37,344 nt of DNA from Bacteroidaceae bacterium (GTDB lineage Bacteria; Bacteroidota; Bacteroidia; Bacteroidales; Bacteroidaceae), in NCBI GenBank assembly GCA_017516885.1, contig JAFXAR010000066.1:1-37344 (forward strand), read 5' to 3'. A program made the translations under genes and the position numbers. Below are positions 1-8,556 of this stretch, one piece after another (within the stretch, counting starts at the first letter, position 1; each line of letters opens with the position of its first letter). The notes under the pieces are model-generated. The model ran no database searches. It saw only the letters and a list, made by a program, of their open reading frames with translations, and was not told where the DNA came from.

Positions 1-93
1 AAAGAGTTATTTGAAAAGCATGAGGAATATAGTGTAACAAAACAAGTTAGCAATTTCTTATCCATTGCCCATTCTCATGCAAGTTCTTCTTAA
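1..93 (+). CDS. 3' end of an unknown gene (partial)
   Basis: Frame 1 is open from the window edge to a TAA at 91-93, giving 30 residues that end in FLSIAHSHASSS. The gene begins outside the window. The fragment is too short to assign a family, and I do not recognise it. It is kept as a possible gene end because the frame is uninterrupted from the edge and nothing else explains this stretch. It could also be a chance open frame. Confidence 0.35.
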   Translation, partial: KELFEKHEEYSVTKQVSNFLSIAHSHASSS

Positions 94-245
94 TGGTTTG
101 ATACTCAAAGAATCTTAATCAAACTACATCAAATATAGTAAAAACTTGGAAGATTTAAGGTAGATTTGCAACACTTTAGTGACTTTGGGATAATATATAA
201 TCCCATTTTCAGCAAAACGCCATACAATAAAAGAAAACAACAGAA
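94..245. other. intergenic leader of the rRNA methyltransferase gene
   Basis: AT-rich spacer. A TGACTTTG at 180-187 resembles a Bacteroidales -7 box (TAnnTTTG) but lacks a properly spaced TTTG upstream. An imperfect palindrome, GGGA...TCCC, lies at 187-204. I see no small gene here. Confidence 0.3.
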
Positions 246-1004
246 ATGCTAAGCAAGGCCACATTAAAGCTCATAAAATCACTTGAGCACAAGAAGTACA
301 GGAAAGAGAGCGGTCTCTTTGTTGCCGAAGGAGGCAAAACCGTAAACGACCTCATTGACTGCGGCATTAAGGCAGAAGCGGTTTTTGCAACAGAAAAATG
401 GATTGAGACCCACAAACTGAGCGGTGGCATAAAAGCAGAAACAGTCACTGAAGAGGAACTGAAGCGCGCAAGTTTCCTTTGCGCGCCGCAAGGTGTTGTT
501 GCCCTGTTCAGGCAACCAAGCTACAGCATTGACATGAATGCGCCAAAGGAGAGACTGTGCCTTGCGCTTGACAATGTGCAAGACCCTGGAAATATTGGCA
601 CAATTATACGCATTGCCGACTGGTTCGGCATTGAAGAGCTCTACTGCTCAACAGGATGCGCCGATGCCTACTCTCCAAAGACAGTGCAGGCCACAATGGG
701 AGCATTGGGAAGGGTGAAGGTTTTCTATGTAGACCTCCCCGCATTCTTAGGCGAGGCAAAAAAGAGCGCGCCGGTTTATGGGACATTCCTCGACGGCGGC
801 AGCATATACGGCAAGAGCCTGTGCAACAACGGAATAATAATAATGGGCAACGAGGGCAACGGAATCAGTGACAGCTGCGCGCAGCATGTAAATGAACGGC
901 TTTTCATCCCCAACTATCCAGCCGGCCGAAGCACGTCAGAATCGCTGAACGTATCAACAGCAACAGCCATTATATGCAGCGAATTCCGCCGCAGAATATC
1001 ATAA
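246..1004 (+). CDS. TrmH/SpoU family RNA 2'-O-methyltransferase
   Basis: A 252-residue SPOUT-class methyltransferase, predicted to transfer a methyl group from SAM to the ribose 2'-OH of rRNA or tRNA. The N-terminal ~100 residues fit the RNA-binding substrate domain of this family (LIKSLEHKKYRKESGLFVAEG). The C-terminal knotted domain carries the three SpoU motifs: NVQDPGNIGTIIRIADWFG (motif 1), IIMGNEGNGIS (motif 2) and IPNYPAGRSTSESLNVSTA (motif 3). The length is normal for the family. The exact target nucleoside cannot be told from sequence. It stands alone on the + strand and converges on the ileS-lspA operon. The ATG at 246 is preceded by an A-rich leader, as is usual in Bacteroidales. 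Confidence 0.9.
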   Translation: MLSKATLKLIKSLEHKKYRKESGLFVAEGGKTVNDLIDCGIKAEAVFATEKWIETHKLSGGIKAETVTEEELKRASFLCAPQGVVALFRQPSYSIDMNAPKERLCLALDNVQDPGNIGTIIRIADWFGIEELYCSTGCADAYSPKTVQATMGALGRVKVFYVDLPAFLGEAKKSAPVYGTFLDGGSIYGKSLCNNGIIIMGNEGNGISDSCAQHVNERLFIPNYPAGRSTSESLNVSTATAIICSEFRRRIS

Positions 1005-1085
1005 ATAACGTAAAACTGGGCAAACACACCGGCAAGGCTTCGTGGAACAGCCTGCATATTCCTTATGCCCCAATACCATGAATAT

Positions 1086-1334
1086 TCAGCCGTCCAAGCG
1101 GACAGGCTGGCCTTCAATCATTGTAAAGGCATAGCGCGGGGAAACGCCATCGCCGCATTCAGAAACAACAGATGCGGGCGAGAAAGAGAGAAACACTTCA
1201 TCCAGCAGCGACATTGAGTGAAGCTCGCGCTCAAAAGGCGACACTGAAACAACCTCGCCGCCGCGCACATCAACCACCATGCGGCCAATTGCCTCGCCCG
1301 ATGGCATAATAAGTTTTACCGCCAAATAGAGCAC
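1086..1334 (-). CDS. small hypothetical protein, last gene of the ileS-lspA operon
   Basis: 82 residues, no signal peptide and no motif I can name. It begins 6 bases after the stop of the DUF4296 lipoprotein gene, so it is probably co-transcribed and perhaps translationally coupled. Codon use resembles the neighbouring genes and the frame is open throughout, which supports a real gene. Residues 1-40 look like a beta-rich fold (LYLAVKLIMPSGEAIGRMVV). No function is proposed. Confidence 0.6.
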   Translation of the reverse strand: MLYLAVKLIMPSGEAIGRMVVDVRGGEVVSVSPFERELHSMSLLDEVFLSFSPASVVSECGDGVSPRYAFTMIEGQPVRLDG

Positions 1335-1340
1335 AACTTG

Positions 1341-2144
1341 CTACCTCTTCTTCTTGTTCTTTTCTACAGGATGAATCCTCTTAAGCGAAATATCGCCAAG
1401 CATGAGTTTAGGCAGCGCAGTAGAGTCATTGTCAAAATAGTAGACAAACCCCGACATTGACTTTAGCCTGCTGCCGTAGTTCCTCTTTAGCGACAGTACA
1501 TAATCCCCTGAATTAAGGATATTCACTCCCCTGCCGTCCGAAGAGCCGTCCTCATAGTCAATCCTTATGGCAGCATGCGCCTCCTGCTTTACATCCTTTA
1601 CACCGCACGGCACAAACCTTGCCGTGAATGCAAAAAAGAGACTGTCACCCTTGACAAACGCCGAATCCTTAGGTGCGTCAAAGCCGAAGGCCACCTTGCT
1701 GTTAAGCGGAGTTGCTGTGAGCATTTTGTTCTTTGGCCCAGTCCACAATTCGGCAGTGTCGGTAGCCAAATAGGCAACATTCAACGATGTATTATCCTCA
1801 ATAACGCCCTTTGCAGCGCCCATAACCTCAACCTCCTTCTCAAGACGCTCCTCAAGATTTGCATAAATCCTCTTCAGGTGCTTTGGATAGCGCACATACC
1901 ACTTCATAGAGTGTTCAAACTGCTCTTTTGTAACATTATGCTTCTTGAAAACATAGTCAAAATAGAGTTTCTCCTTGTATTCCGTTGAAGCATACTCCGA
2001 CGACATTGCCTGAACAAGATGATAGTCATAAAGAAGCGCCTCCATCTTGTCCTGCACAATGACATCCTTTGGCATCTCTACCTCGCATGAACCTAAGCAG
2101 AGAGCCAGCAGAAGGAGCACAATATGTACAAAACGGCAGTTCAT
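1341..2144 (-). CDS. DUF4296-type lipoprotein
   Basis: 267 residues. The N-terminus is a lipoprotein signal: a hydrophobic stretch ending in LCLGSC, with the lipidated cysteine at about residue 20. Residues ~25-115 match the layout of the Bacteroidetes DUF4296 family (VIVQDKMEALLYDYHLVQAM, then helical with KHNVTKEQFEHSMKWYVRYP). The C-terminal half looks beta-rich and the last residues are basic (HPVEKNKKKR). It starts 4 bases after the lspA stop. LspA cleaves lipoprotein signal peptides, so the pairing with a lipoprotein is apt. The protein is expected in the outer or inner membrane facing the periplasm; its function is unknown. Confidence 0.75.
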   Translation of the reverse strand: MNCRFVHIVLLLLALCLGSCEVEMPKDVIVQDKMEALLYDYHLVQAMSSEYASTEYKEKLYFDYVFKKHNVTKEQFEHSMKWYVRYPKHLKRIYANLEERLEKEVEVMGAAKGVIEDNTSLNVAYLATDTAELWTGPKNKMLTATPLNSKVAFGFDAPKDSAFVKGDSLFFAFTARFVPCGVKDVKQEAHAAIRIDYEDGSSDGRGVNILNSGDYVLSLKRNYGSRLKSMSGFVYYFDNDSTALPKLMLGDISLKRIHPVEKNKKKR

Positions 2145-2148
2145 AACA

Positions 2149-2748
2149 CTATTTCATTATTATATTCCTGTACCATATCAGCAGCGCCACAACACTGCAG
2201 CTTACACAGGAATCGGCAAAATTAAATATCGGGCCGAAGAAAATATCTCCTCCCACCAAAGGCATCCATTCAGGCCAGGTAAAGAGCGGGAAGTAGAACA
2301 TGTCCACAACCCTGCCGTGCATGAACTCAGCATAGCCATCGCCCCATGGAACAAATTCCGCAACCTGGCCCAAACTCGATGAAAAAATCTCGCCGTAAAA
2401 GAGACAGTCAATTAGATTGCCAAGCGCCCCGGCAGTAATAAAGGCTATGCAAAGTATATACCCGAAAGGGTGCTTAGCCTCACGCAGCAGCTTTATTATA
2501 TAATAGAAAAGCAGCGCAACGGCAATAATGCGGAACGATGTCAGGAACAGTTTCCCAAACAGTTCCATGCCGAATGCCATTCCATTATTCTCAATAAACC
2601 TTATCTGGCACCACTCGCCAAAGACCATAATCCCTTCGCCCAGGCACATATTGGTTTTTACGGCAATCTTTATTGCCTGGTCAATAATTACCGCAAGCGC
2701 CAAAAGCGAGAATACAATCCAGTAACGTCTCCTGTTTTCTGCAGCCAT
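2149..2748 (-). CDS. lspA: lipoprotein signal peptidase (signal peptidase II)
   Basis: 199 residues, an inner-membrane aspartyl protease that removes the signal peptide from prolipoproteins. Four hydrophobic segments are visible, starting with IVFSLLALAVIIDQAIKI. The two catalytic aspartates sit in the expected motifs: GALGNLIDCLFYG and FNFADSCVS. The family's conserved FIENNGMAFG is also present. It lies 3 bases after the dksA-like gene and 4 bases before the DUF4296 lipoprotein gene, inside the ileS operon. ileS-lspA linkage is common in bacteria. The family is usually ~160-200 residues, so the length is normal. Confidence 0.95.
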   Translation of the reverse strand: MAAENRRRYWIVFSLLALAVIIDQAIKIAVKTNMCLGEGIMVFGEWCQIRFIENNGMAFGMELFGKLFLTSFRIIAVALLFYYIIKLLREAKHPFGYILCIAFITAGALGNLIDCLFYGEIFSSSLGQVAEFVPWGDGYAEFMHGRVVDMFYFPLFTWPEWMPLVGGDIFFGPIFNFADSCVSCSVVALLIWYRNIIMK

Positions 2749-2751
2749 TGC

Positions 2752-3126
2752 TTATCTGTTCTTCTTCGCTTCAATACTCAAAGTTGCGTGAGGAACAGCC
2801 ATCAAGCGCTCCTTGGAAATGAGCTTGCCGGTCTCGCGGCAAATGCCGTAAGTCTTGTTCTCAATGCGTACCAAAGCTGCCTGAAGCCCCTGAATGAACT
2901 TTGCCTGGCGGCTTGCAATCTGCATCTGCTCCTCAAGGAAAGCTGCATCACTGCCATCCTCAAGTCCCTTGTAGGTGGGAGAGGTATCGGCAACGTCATT
3001 GCTGTCCTCGTGACGCAAAGCCCTCATAATCTGGTCGTAGTCTCTTTTCGCAAGTTCTAGTTTCTTTAAAATCACCTCACGGAATTCAGCCAATTCCTCA
3101 TCGGAATAACGAAGTTTTTCTGCCAT
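2752..3126 (-). CDS. DksA/TraR family RNA polymerase regulator lacking the zinc-finger cysteines
   Basis: 124 residues. An N-terminal helical hairpin (residues ~10-85, ending KFIQGLQAALVRIENKTYG) resembles the DksA coiled coil that inserts into the RNA polymerase secondary channel. The C-terminal region matches the DksA globular segment (YGICRETGKLISKERLMAVPHAT), but only one of the four zinc-ligand cysteines remains. Such cysteine-poor versions are familiar in Bacteroidetes. It lies between ileS and lspA with a 3-base gap to lspA. A role in (p)ppGpp-type transcription control is inferred from the family only. Confidence 0.85.
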   Translation of the reverse strand: MAEKLRYSDEELAEFREVILKKLELAKRDYDQIMRALRHEDSNDVADTSPTYKGLEDGSDAAFLEEQMQIASRQAKFIQGLQAALVRIENKTYGICRETGKLISKERLMAVPHATLSIEAKKNR

Positions 3127-3163
3127 GTCTAATAAATTTATAGTTAGTTATAAGTTATTCATA

Positions 3164-6100
3164 TTAAATTTTTTCAACGGCAACCTTCACTGTGCCGCCC
3201 TCAAGTTCAATTTCATCGCCGGCTGCAAGCGCTGCGTCAACAACAAGCGAATCGGCAAGAACCTGATTACAGATATACTCTCTGAACTGCTCTACCGCTG
3301 CATCGCTCAGTTCGCTTGACGATACAGTAACTGCAATTCGGTCAGTAATGTCAAAGCCGCTCTCCTTGCGCACCGCCTGAATCTTCTTTACAATTTCGCG
3401 TGCAATGCCCTCGCGGCGGAGGTCATCGGTAACCTCAACGTCAAGAGCAACGGTGAGAGCACCCTCGTTTGCAACAGTCCAGCCCGGAACGTCCTCACTG
3501 AATATCTCAACATCGGCAAGTTCAATGACAGCATCAGCGCCCTCAATCTGCAAAGTAATCGCACCGTTCCTTTCAAGCTCCGCAATCTGCTCCTGAGACA
3601 TCTCTGTAACAGCAACATTCACGCTCTTCATGAGCTTGCCGAACTTCTTGCCCAATGTGCGGAAATTACACTTGATTTTCTTAACCAGAATGCCATCGCC
3701 CTCAACGAACACAAGTTCCTTTACATTTACCTCGCTCAGAATAAGCTGCTTGACAGCCTCTATGCGTGCCTTCATTACCTCATCGGCAGCAGGAATTGCA
3801 ATCTTCTGCAGCGGCTGGCGCACTATTATAGCCTCCTTCTTGCGCAGTGCGAGCACCATTGAAGAAATCTGCTGCGCAAGCTTCATGCGGTACTCAAGCT
3901 CAGTGTCAACAGCAGCCTCATCACATTCGGGGAACTTGGCAAGATGAACCGAAGAGGCATCGCCGCGGCCGGTAACCGAAGTCAAATCCTGGTATAGTCT
4001 GTCGGCATAGAACGGAGCGATAGGCGCCATCAGGCGTGAAACGGTCTCAAGGCATGTGTAGAGTGTCTGGTAAGCCGACAGTTTGTCGCTGCTCATGTCA
4101 GAACCCCAGAAGCGCTTGCGGCTGAGGCGCACAAACCAGTTGCTTACGTTGTCAATAACGAACTCCTGGATAAGGCGTCCGGCCTTTGTAGGCTCATAGT
4201 CGTTCAGGCACGCATTAACATTCTTTACAAGAGTATTGAGTTCCGAAAGAATCCAGCGGTCAAGTTCGGGACGCGCATCCAGCGGCAATTCAGGCTCTTC
4301 AAATGTAAAGCCGTCTACATTGGCATACATTGTAAAGAAGCTGTAAGTCTGATAGAGCTTGCCAAAGAATGAGCGTGTAACCTCCTTTACACCCTCCTCG
4401 TTGAAGCGGAGGTTATCCCAAGGAGCTGAATTTGTTATCATGTACCAGCGCAATGCGTCGCTGCCGTAGTTCTCTATTGTGCTGAATGGGTCAACTGCAT
4501 TTCCCAGGCGCTTTGACATCTTGTCGCCGTTCTTGTCAAGCACAAGGCCGTTTGAAATCACAGTCTTGAAGGCAACATTGTCAAACACCATTGTACCTAT
4601 TGCATGCAGCGTGTAGAACCAGCCGCGTGTCTGGTCAACGCCCTCGGCAATGAAATCGGCGGGATAGACAGTGCGGTTGTCAAGAATCTCCTTATTCTCG
4701 AAAGGATAGTGTATCTGCGCATAAGGCATTGCACCTGAATCGAACCACACGTCAATGAGGTCAAGTTCGCGTGTCATCACCTTGCCTGTTGAAGATACAA
4801 GCTTAATATCATCAACATAAGGGCGGTGCAGGTCTATCTTATCATAATTCTCCTTGCTGTAGTCGCCCGGAACAAATCCCTTGTCCTTATATGGGTTGCT
4901 TGCCATTACACCGGCAGCAACAGCCTTCTCAATCTCATTATACAGCTCCTCAATTGAGCCTATGCACATCTGCTCGCCGTCCTCGCTTGTCCAAATAGGC
5001 AGCGGAGTGCCCCAATAGCGGCTGCGGCTCAAGTTCCAGTCGTTCAGATTCTCAAGCCACTTGCCAAAACGGCCTGTACCTGTAGACTCAGGCTTCCATG
5101 TAATAGTCTTGTTAAGTTCGCTCATGCGCTCCTTCATCTGCGAAGCACGGACAAACCAGCTGTCAAGAGGATAGTAAAGCACGGGCTTGTCAGTGCGCCA
5201 GCAGTGCGGATAGTTGTGGACATGCTTTTCAATCTTGAACGCCACACCGCCCTGCTTCATTACCATGCAGAGCGCAACATCAAGCGTCTCGGCCTTCGCA
5301 GCAGCCTTTTCATCAAAGCGGCCGTCTACTGTATACTGCGGGTCGTATGCATTCTTTACAAACGCACCGGCAAACTTAGAGTAGAGTTCCACATTTACAC
5401 ACTCCTTGACGAACTCGTCATCAAGCTCGTCAACAGTCCAGAATTTGCCTGTAAAATCAACCATCGGACGTGTCTCGCCCTTTTTGTTGACCATAAAGAG
5501 TGAAGGCACGCCGGCAGCCTTTGCAACAAAGGCGTCATCAGCGCCAAATGTAGGAGCAATGTGCACAATGCCTGTACCATCCTCTGTTGTTACATAGTCA
5601 CCCGGAATAATACGGAAGGCATCGGCCGACGCATCGGCAATTCTGTCGCCATCCTTAACAATGGGCTTAACCCATGGGAACAGCTGCTCATAATGCATGC
5701 CAACGAGGTCGGTGCCCTTGTATTCGGCTATCACTCTGTAAGGCACAACCTTGTCGCCGGCCTTGTACTCCTCAAGAGGAAGTTCCGCCCCTGCGGGGTT
5801 AAAGTGAGCGGCAAGCAATGCCTTTGCAAGCACCACAGTAACCGGTTCGCCATTATAGGCATTGTATGTCTTAACAGCCACATAGTCAATCTTCGGACCA
5901 ACGCAGAGCGCTGTATTTGAAGGCAGTGTCCACGGTGTTGTTGTCCATGCAATAAAATATGGAGTTCCCCACCCTGTCATTTCGGGCTTAGGGTCGAGCA
6001 TGCGGAACTGCGCCACGGCTGTTGTATCCTTAACATCGCGGTAGCAGCCGGGCTGGTTAAGCTCGTGCGAGCTCAAGCCTGTACCGGCAGCGGGCGAATA

Positions 6101-6646
6101 AGGCTGTATTGTATAGCCCTTGTACAGCAGTCCCTTGTTGTAGAGCTGCTTCAGCAGCCACCACAACGACTCAATATAGCTGTTCTCGTATGTTATGTAA
6201 GGATTGTCAAGGTCGACCCAATAACCCATCTTGCGTGTAAGGTCGGTCCACTCGCGTGTATATTTCATAACCTCCTCGCGGCAGTTGCGGTTATAGTCGT
6301 CAACAGAAATCTTCTTGCCAATATCCTCTTTGGTAATGTTCAGTTTCTTCTCCACGCCAAGCTCTACAGGCAGGCCGTGAGTATCCCATCCCGCCTTGCG
6401 CTTTACCTGAAAACCCTTCATTGTTTTGAAGCGGCAGAATGTATCCTTAATGCTGCGCGCCATAACGTGGTGAATGCCCGGCATTCCGTTAGCCGAAGGA
6501 GGACCCTCAAAGAACACGAACGAAGGAGCACCCTCGCGCTCAGTCATACTCCTTGAGAAAAGGTCGTTGTCATCCCACTCTTTCAGCACCTCCTTGTTTA
6601 CAAGAGGCAAATTCAATTGGCTATAAACAGGAAATTTCTTTTTCAT
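3164..6646 (-). CDS. ileS: isoleucyl-tRNA synthetase with a swapped GXHH signature
   Basis: 1160 residues, a class I synthetase that charges tRNA-Ile. Near the N-terminus the nucleotide-binding signature reads ANGMPGIHHV (residues 52-61). It therefore has G-I-H-H at 57-60 where canonical enzymes have H-x-G-H. The KMSKR loop is at about 709-713 (DKNGDKMSKRLGN). An editing (CP1) domain lies between them (AWTTTPWTLPSNTAL), and the C-terminal region has the anticodon-binding and extra domains of the long form. The length and the GXHH signature match the IleS2-like class. It is the first gene of a leftward operon, with a clear promoter at 6681-6712. Confidence 0.97.
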   Translation of the reverse strand: MKKKFPVYSQLNLPLVNKEVLKEWDDNDLFSRSMTEREGAPSFVFFEGPPSANGMPGIHHVMARSIKDTFCRFKTMKGFQVKRKAGWDTHGLPVELGVEKKLNITKEDIGKKISVDDYNRNCREEVMKYTREWTDLTRKMGYWVDLDNPYITYENSYIESLWWLLKQLYNKGLLYKGYTIQPYSPAAGTGLSSHELNQPGCYRDVKDTTAVAQFRMLDPKPEMTGWGTPYFIAWTTTPWTLPSNTALCVGPKIDYVAVKTYNAYNGEPVTVVLAKALLAAHFNPAGAELPLEEYKAGDKVVPYRVIAEYKGTDLVGMHYEQLFPWVKPIVKDGDRIADASADAFRIIPGDYVTTEDGTGIVHIAPTFGADDAFVAKAAGVPSLFMVNKKGETRPMVDFTGKFWTVDELDDEFVKECVNVELYSKFAGAFVKNAYDPQYTVDGRFDEKAAAKAETLDVALCMVMKQGGVAFKIEKHVHNYPHCWRTDKPVLYYPLDSWFVRASQMKERMSELNKTITWKPESTGTGRFGKWLENLNDWNLSRSRYWGTPLPIWTSEDGEQMCIGSIEELYNEIEKAVAAGVMASNPYKDKGFVPGDYSKENYDKIDLHRPYVDDIKLVSSTGKVMTRELDLIDVWFDSGAMPYAQIHYPFENKEILDNRTVYPADFIAEGVDQTRGWFYTLHAIGTMVFDNVAFKTVISNGLVLDKNGDKMSKRLGNAVDPFSTIENYGSDALRWYMITNSAPWDNLRFNEEGVKEVTRSFFGKLYQTYSFFTMYANVDGFTFEEPELPLDARPELDRWILSELNTLVKNVNACLNDYEPTKAGRLIQEFVIDNVSNWFVRLSRKRFWGSDMSSDKLSAYQTLYTCLETVSRLMAPIAPFYADRLYQDLTSVTGRGDASSVHLAKFPECDEAAVDTELEYRMKLAQQISSMVLALRKKEAIIVRQPLQKIAIPAADEVMKARIEAVKQLILSEVNVKELVFVEGDGILVKKIKCNFRTLGKKFGKLMKSVNVAVTEMSQEQIAELERNGAITLQIEGADAVIELADVEIFSEDVPGWTVANEGALTVALDVEVTDDLRREGIAREIVKKIQAVRKESGFDITDRIAVTVSSSELSDAAVEQFREYICNQVLADSLVVDAALAAGDEIELEGGTVKVAVEKI

Positions 6647-6680
6647 TGTATCTATTTGTATCTGTTTTCATTTAATCTTG

Positions 6681-6712
6681 CAAAGATACTCAAAAAAATC
6701 TGTAAATACAAA
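6681..6712 (-). promoter_or_regulatory. Bacteroidales sigma-A type promoter of ileS
   Basis: On the minus strand a TTTG (-33; 6709-6712) is followed after exactly 20 bases by TATCTTTG (-7; 6681-6688), a perfect TAnnTTTG box. The ATG of ileS lies 35 bases downstream of the -7 box. Confidence 0.8.
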
Positions 6713-6786
6713 GAAAGAGCGCGTGAATGAGATTCCGAAAATTCATATCATGACTAAACGGCAACAGCAAACCGGCAAGTGAGTAC

Positions 6787-6840
6787 AAAAAAAAGAAGGC
6801 CGTCAGAAGCAAAAACAGCTCCAACGGCCTGCATAAGTTT
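6787..6840 (-). terminator. intrinsic terminator of the kinase/RapZ-C gene
   Basis: Read on the minus strand, AGGCCGT (6834-6840) pairs with ACGGCCT (6797-6803) around a ~30-base loop that has its own small AGC/GCT stem. The structure is followed by a run of eight T (6787-6794). It lies just past the gene stop at 6853. Confidence 0.8.
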
Positions 6841-6852
6841 ATAAACAGAGAA

Positions 6853-8283
6853 TCACTCCGCCCTGCTCTCAATCACATACGACACATTCAGCATCTTGTG
6901 CGTAACCACTACCCTGACACCGAATTTCCCGGCCACATGACGCGCAATATGCTCGGCGCTGTAAACCGAGCGGTGCTGTCCGCCGGTGCATCCGCAACAA
7001 ACCTGAATATGCGTAAATCCACGCCTTTTGTAAGTATCGACCATATTGTCAACAAGCGCATAGGCATTCTCAAGGAATTCGGCAATATTACTCTCAGCCT
7101 CAAGGAACTTTATTACAGGCTCGTCCATGCCGGTAAGTTTCTTATAAGGCTCATAGCGTCCCGGATTATGTATCGCCCTGCAGTCAAAGACAAAGCCTCC
7201 GCCGTTGCCCGACGTGTCATCTGGAATGCCGCGCTTATAGGAAAAGCTCATAACATCAACCGTCAGTTCGCCAAGTTCCCTTGCTGCAAACATAGGCAGA
7301 GCGGCAATCTCCCTCACAAGAGAAAGAATGTAAGGAAAATCCCCGGCCGACTGGCCGAGCAGCTCCTCCAGCTGTCCAAGCGCAGCCGGAATGCTCTCCA
7401 CGAAAGCCTTCTTGCGCTCAAAAAGCCCGCGGTAGCCATAAGCGCCAAGATTCTGCAAAAGGCGGAATATGCGGAACATGCGAAGCATCTGCATAAAATG
7501 CGCCCTGTCCACCTTCTTGTACTCCTCAAGAGCTGCAATGTACGCATCAATCATTGCCTCAACTGCCGCAGGAGTATATTTTGCACGCGCCTGGCCCACA
7601 AACGATGCTATATCATAATATATCGGGCCACGACGGCCGCCCTGAAAATCAATAAAATAAGGCACACCGTCCTTAAGCATTACATTGCGCGACTGAAAGT
7701 CCCTGTATAGAAACACATTATCGTTATCGCTGAGCAGCACTGCCGCAAGACGGTCAAATTCATCCTCAAGGCGGTTCTCATTAAACTCCACGCCAACACC
7801 CTTCAGAAAACAGTACTTGAAATAGTTCAAGTCCCACATAACAGTGCGTTCATTGAAATCGCTAACCGGATAGCAAAGCGCGAAATCAAAGAACTGCGGA
7901 ACGCGGAACTGAATATGCGGCAGCTGCGACACCGTGCGGCAAAGCAGTTCAATGTCGCCACTGTCAAAGAGAGCGTTAGAACGAGCCTCCTGCAATGCCG
8001 TGTAGAGCGTATCATTGCCAAGGTCGTTCTGCAGATAGCAGATACAGTCATCGGAAACCGCAAGCACCTTGGGAGCAGCAATCCCGCTCTTTCCAAAAGC
8101 ATCGGCAAGAGCCACAAACACCCTATTCTCATCGGCCGAAGTGCCCACAACGCCAATAACCGTATCATCTTGCGACGAAAGCCTGAAATATACACGGTTC
8201 GACCCATCACCCGTAAGCCGCACCGCCGACAACGGAGCAACACCCCTCCATTCCTTATATAATTTCTTTATTTTCTCAACCAT
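6853..8283 (-). CDS. APH-type sugar kinase fused to a RapZ C-terminal domain
   Basis: 476 residues. Residues ~1-330 have the aminoglycoside-phosphotransferase fold seen in AmgK-type cell-wall sugar kinases: the Brenner-like loop FLYRDFQSRNVM (191-202) and metal loop YFIDFQGGRRGP (209-220). Residues ~338-476 match the C-terminal domain of RapZ (FVFDCRAIHNPGRYEPYKKL, then GCTGGQHRSV at 431-440). In E. coli that domain binds glucosamine-6-phosphate. The RapZ P-loop ATPase half is absent and the kinase takes its place. Inference: a MurNAc/GlcNAc-type kinase gated by an amino-sugar phosphate sensor. No murU-like gene is adjacent. It is single-gene, with its own promoter-like site and terminator. 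Confidence 0.85.
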   Translation of the reverse strand: MVEKIKKLYKEWRGVAPLSAVRLTGDGSNRVYFRLSSQDDTVIGVVGTSADENRVFVALADAFGKSGIAAPKVLAVSDDCICYLQNDLGNDTLYTALQEARSNALFDSGDIELLCRTVSQLPHIQFRVPQFFDFALCYPVSDFNERTVMWDLNYFKYCFLKGVGVEFNENRLEDEFDRLAAVLLSDNDNVFLYRDFQSRNVMLKDGVPYFIDFQGGRRGPIYYDIASFVGQARAKYTPAAVEAMIDAYIAALEEYKKVDRAHFMQMLRMFRIFRLLQNLGAYGYRGLFERKKAFVESIPAALGQLEELLGQSAGDFPYILSLVREIAALPMFAARELGELTVDVMSFSYKRGIPDDTSGNGGGFVFDCRAIHNPGRYEPYKKLTGMDEPVIKFLEAESNIAEFLENAYALVDNMVDTYKRRGFTHIQVCCGCTGGQHRSVYSAEHIARHVAGKFGVRVVVTHKMLNVSYVIESRAE

Positions 8284-8308
8284 AAGACACTAATAAAGCA
8301 CTCTCCCG

Positions 8309-8338
8309 CGAAGATAGCAAAAACTTTGTTTACACAAA
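8309..8338 (-). promoter_or_regulatory. probable promoter of the kinase/RapZ-C gene
   Basis: On the minus strand TTTG (8335-8338), an 18-base spacer and TATCTTCG (8309-8316) resemble the Bacteroidales consensus with one change in the -7 box. It lies 25 bases upstream of the start codon. Confidence 0.5.
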
Positions 8339-8493
8339 CAACAAAAAGACAATAAGGAAGGAATACGCGTAAAATTCCATTAAAAAGCAAAAAAATAACT
8401 AAAATAATTGCGAAGTCAATGCCAAAAGCCAAAATTGTTAAGAACTAACAACAGAATACACAACCCGAAAATATTATACACGAATAATATAAA

Positions 8494-8537
8494 ACAGAAA
8501 ATCACCTCTCCGTCAAATCAGAGAGGTGATTTTCTGT
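8494..8537 (-). terminator. terminator hairpin of the secreted-protein gene
   Basis: A perfect 17-bp stem (ACAGAAAATCACCTCTC at 8494-8510 against 8521-8537) closes a 10-base loop. On the minus strand a T-rich tract follows. It begins 20 bases after the stop of the gene at 8557. The rest of the 8284-8556 spacer is AT-rich and shows no gene. Confidence 0.8.
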
Positions 8538-8556
8538 TGCAACCAATTGCAAGCAA

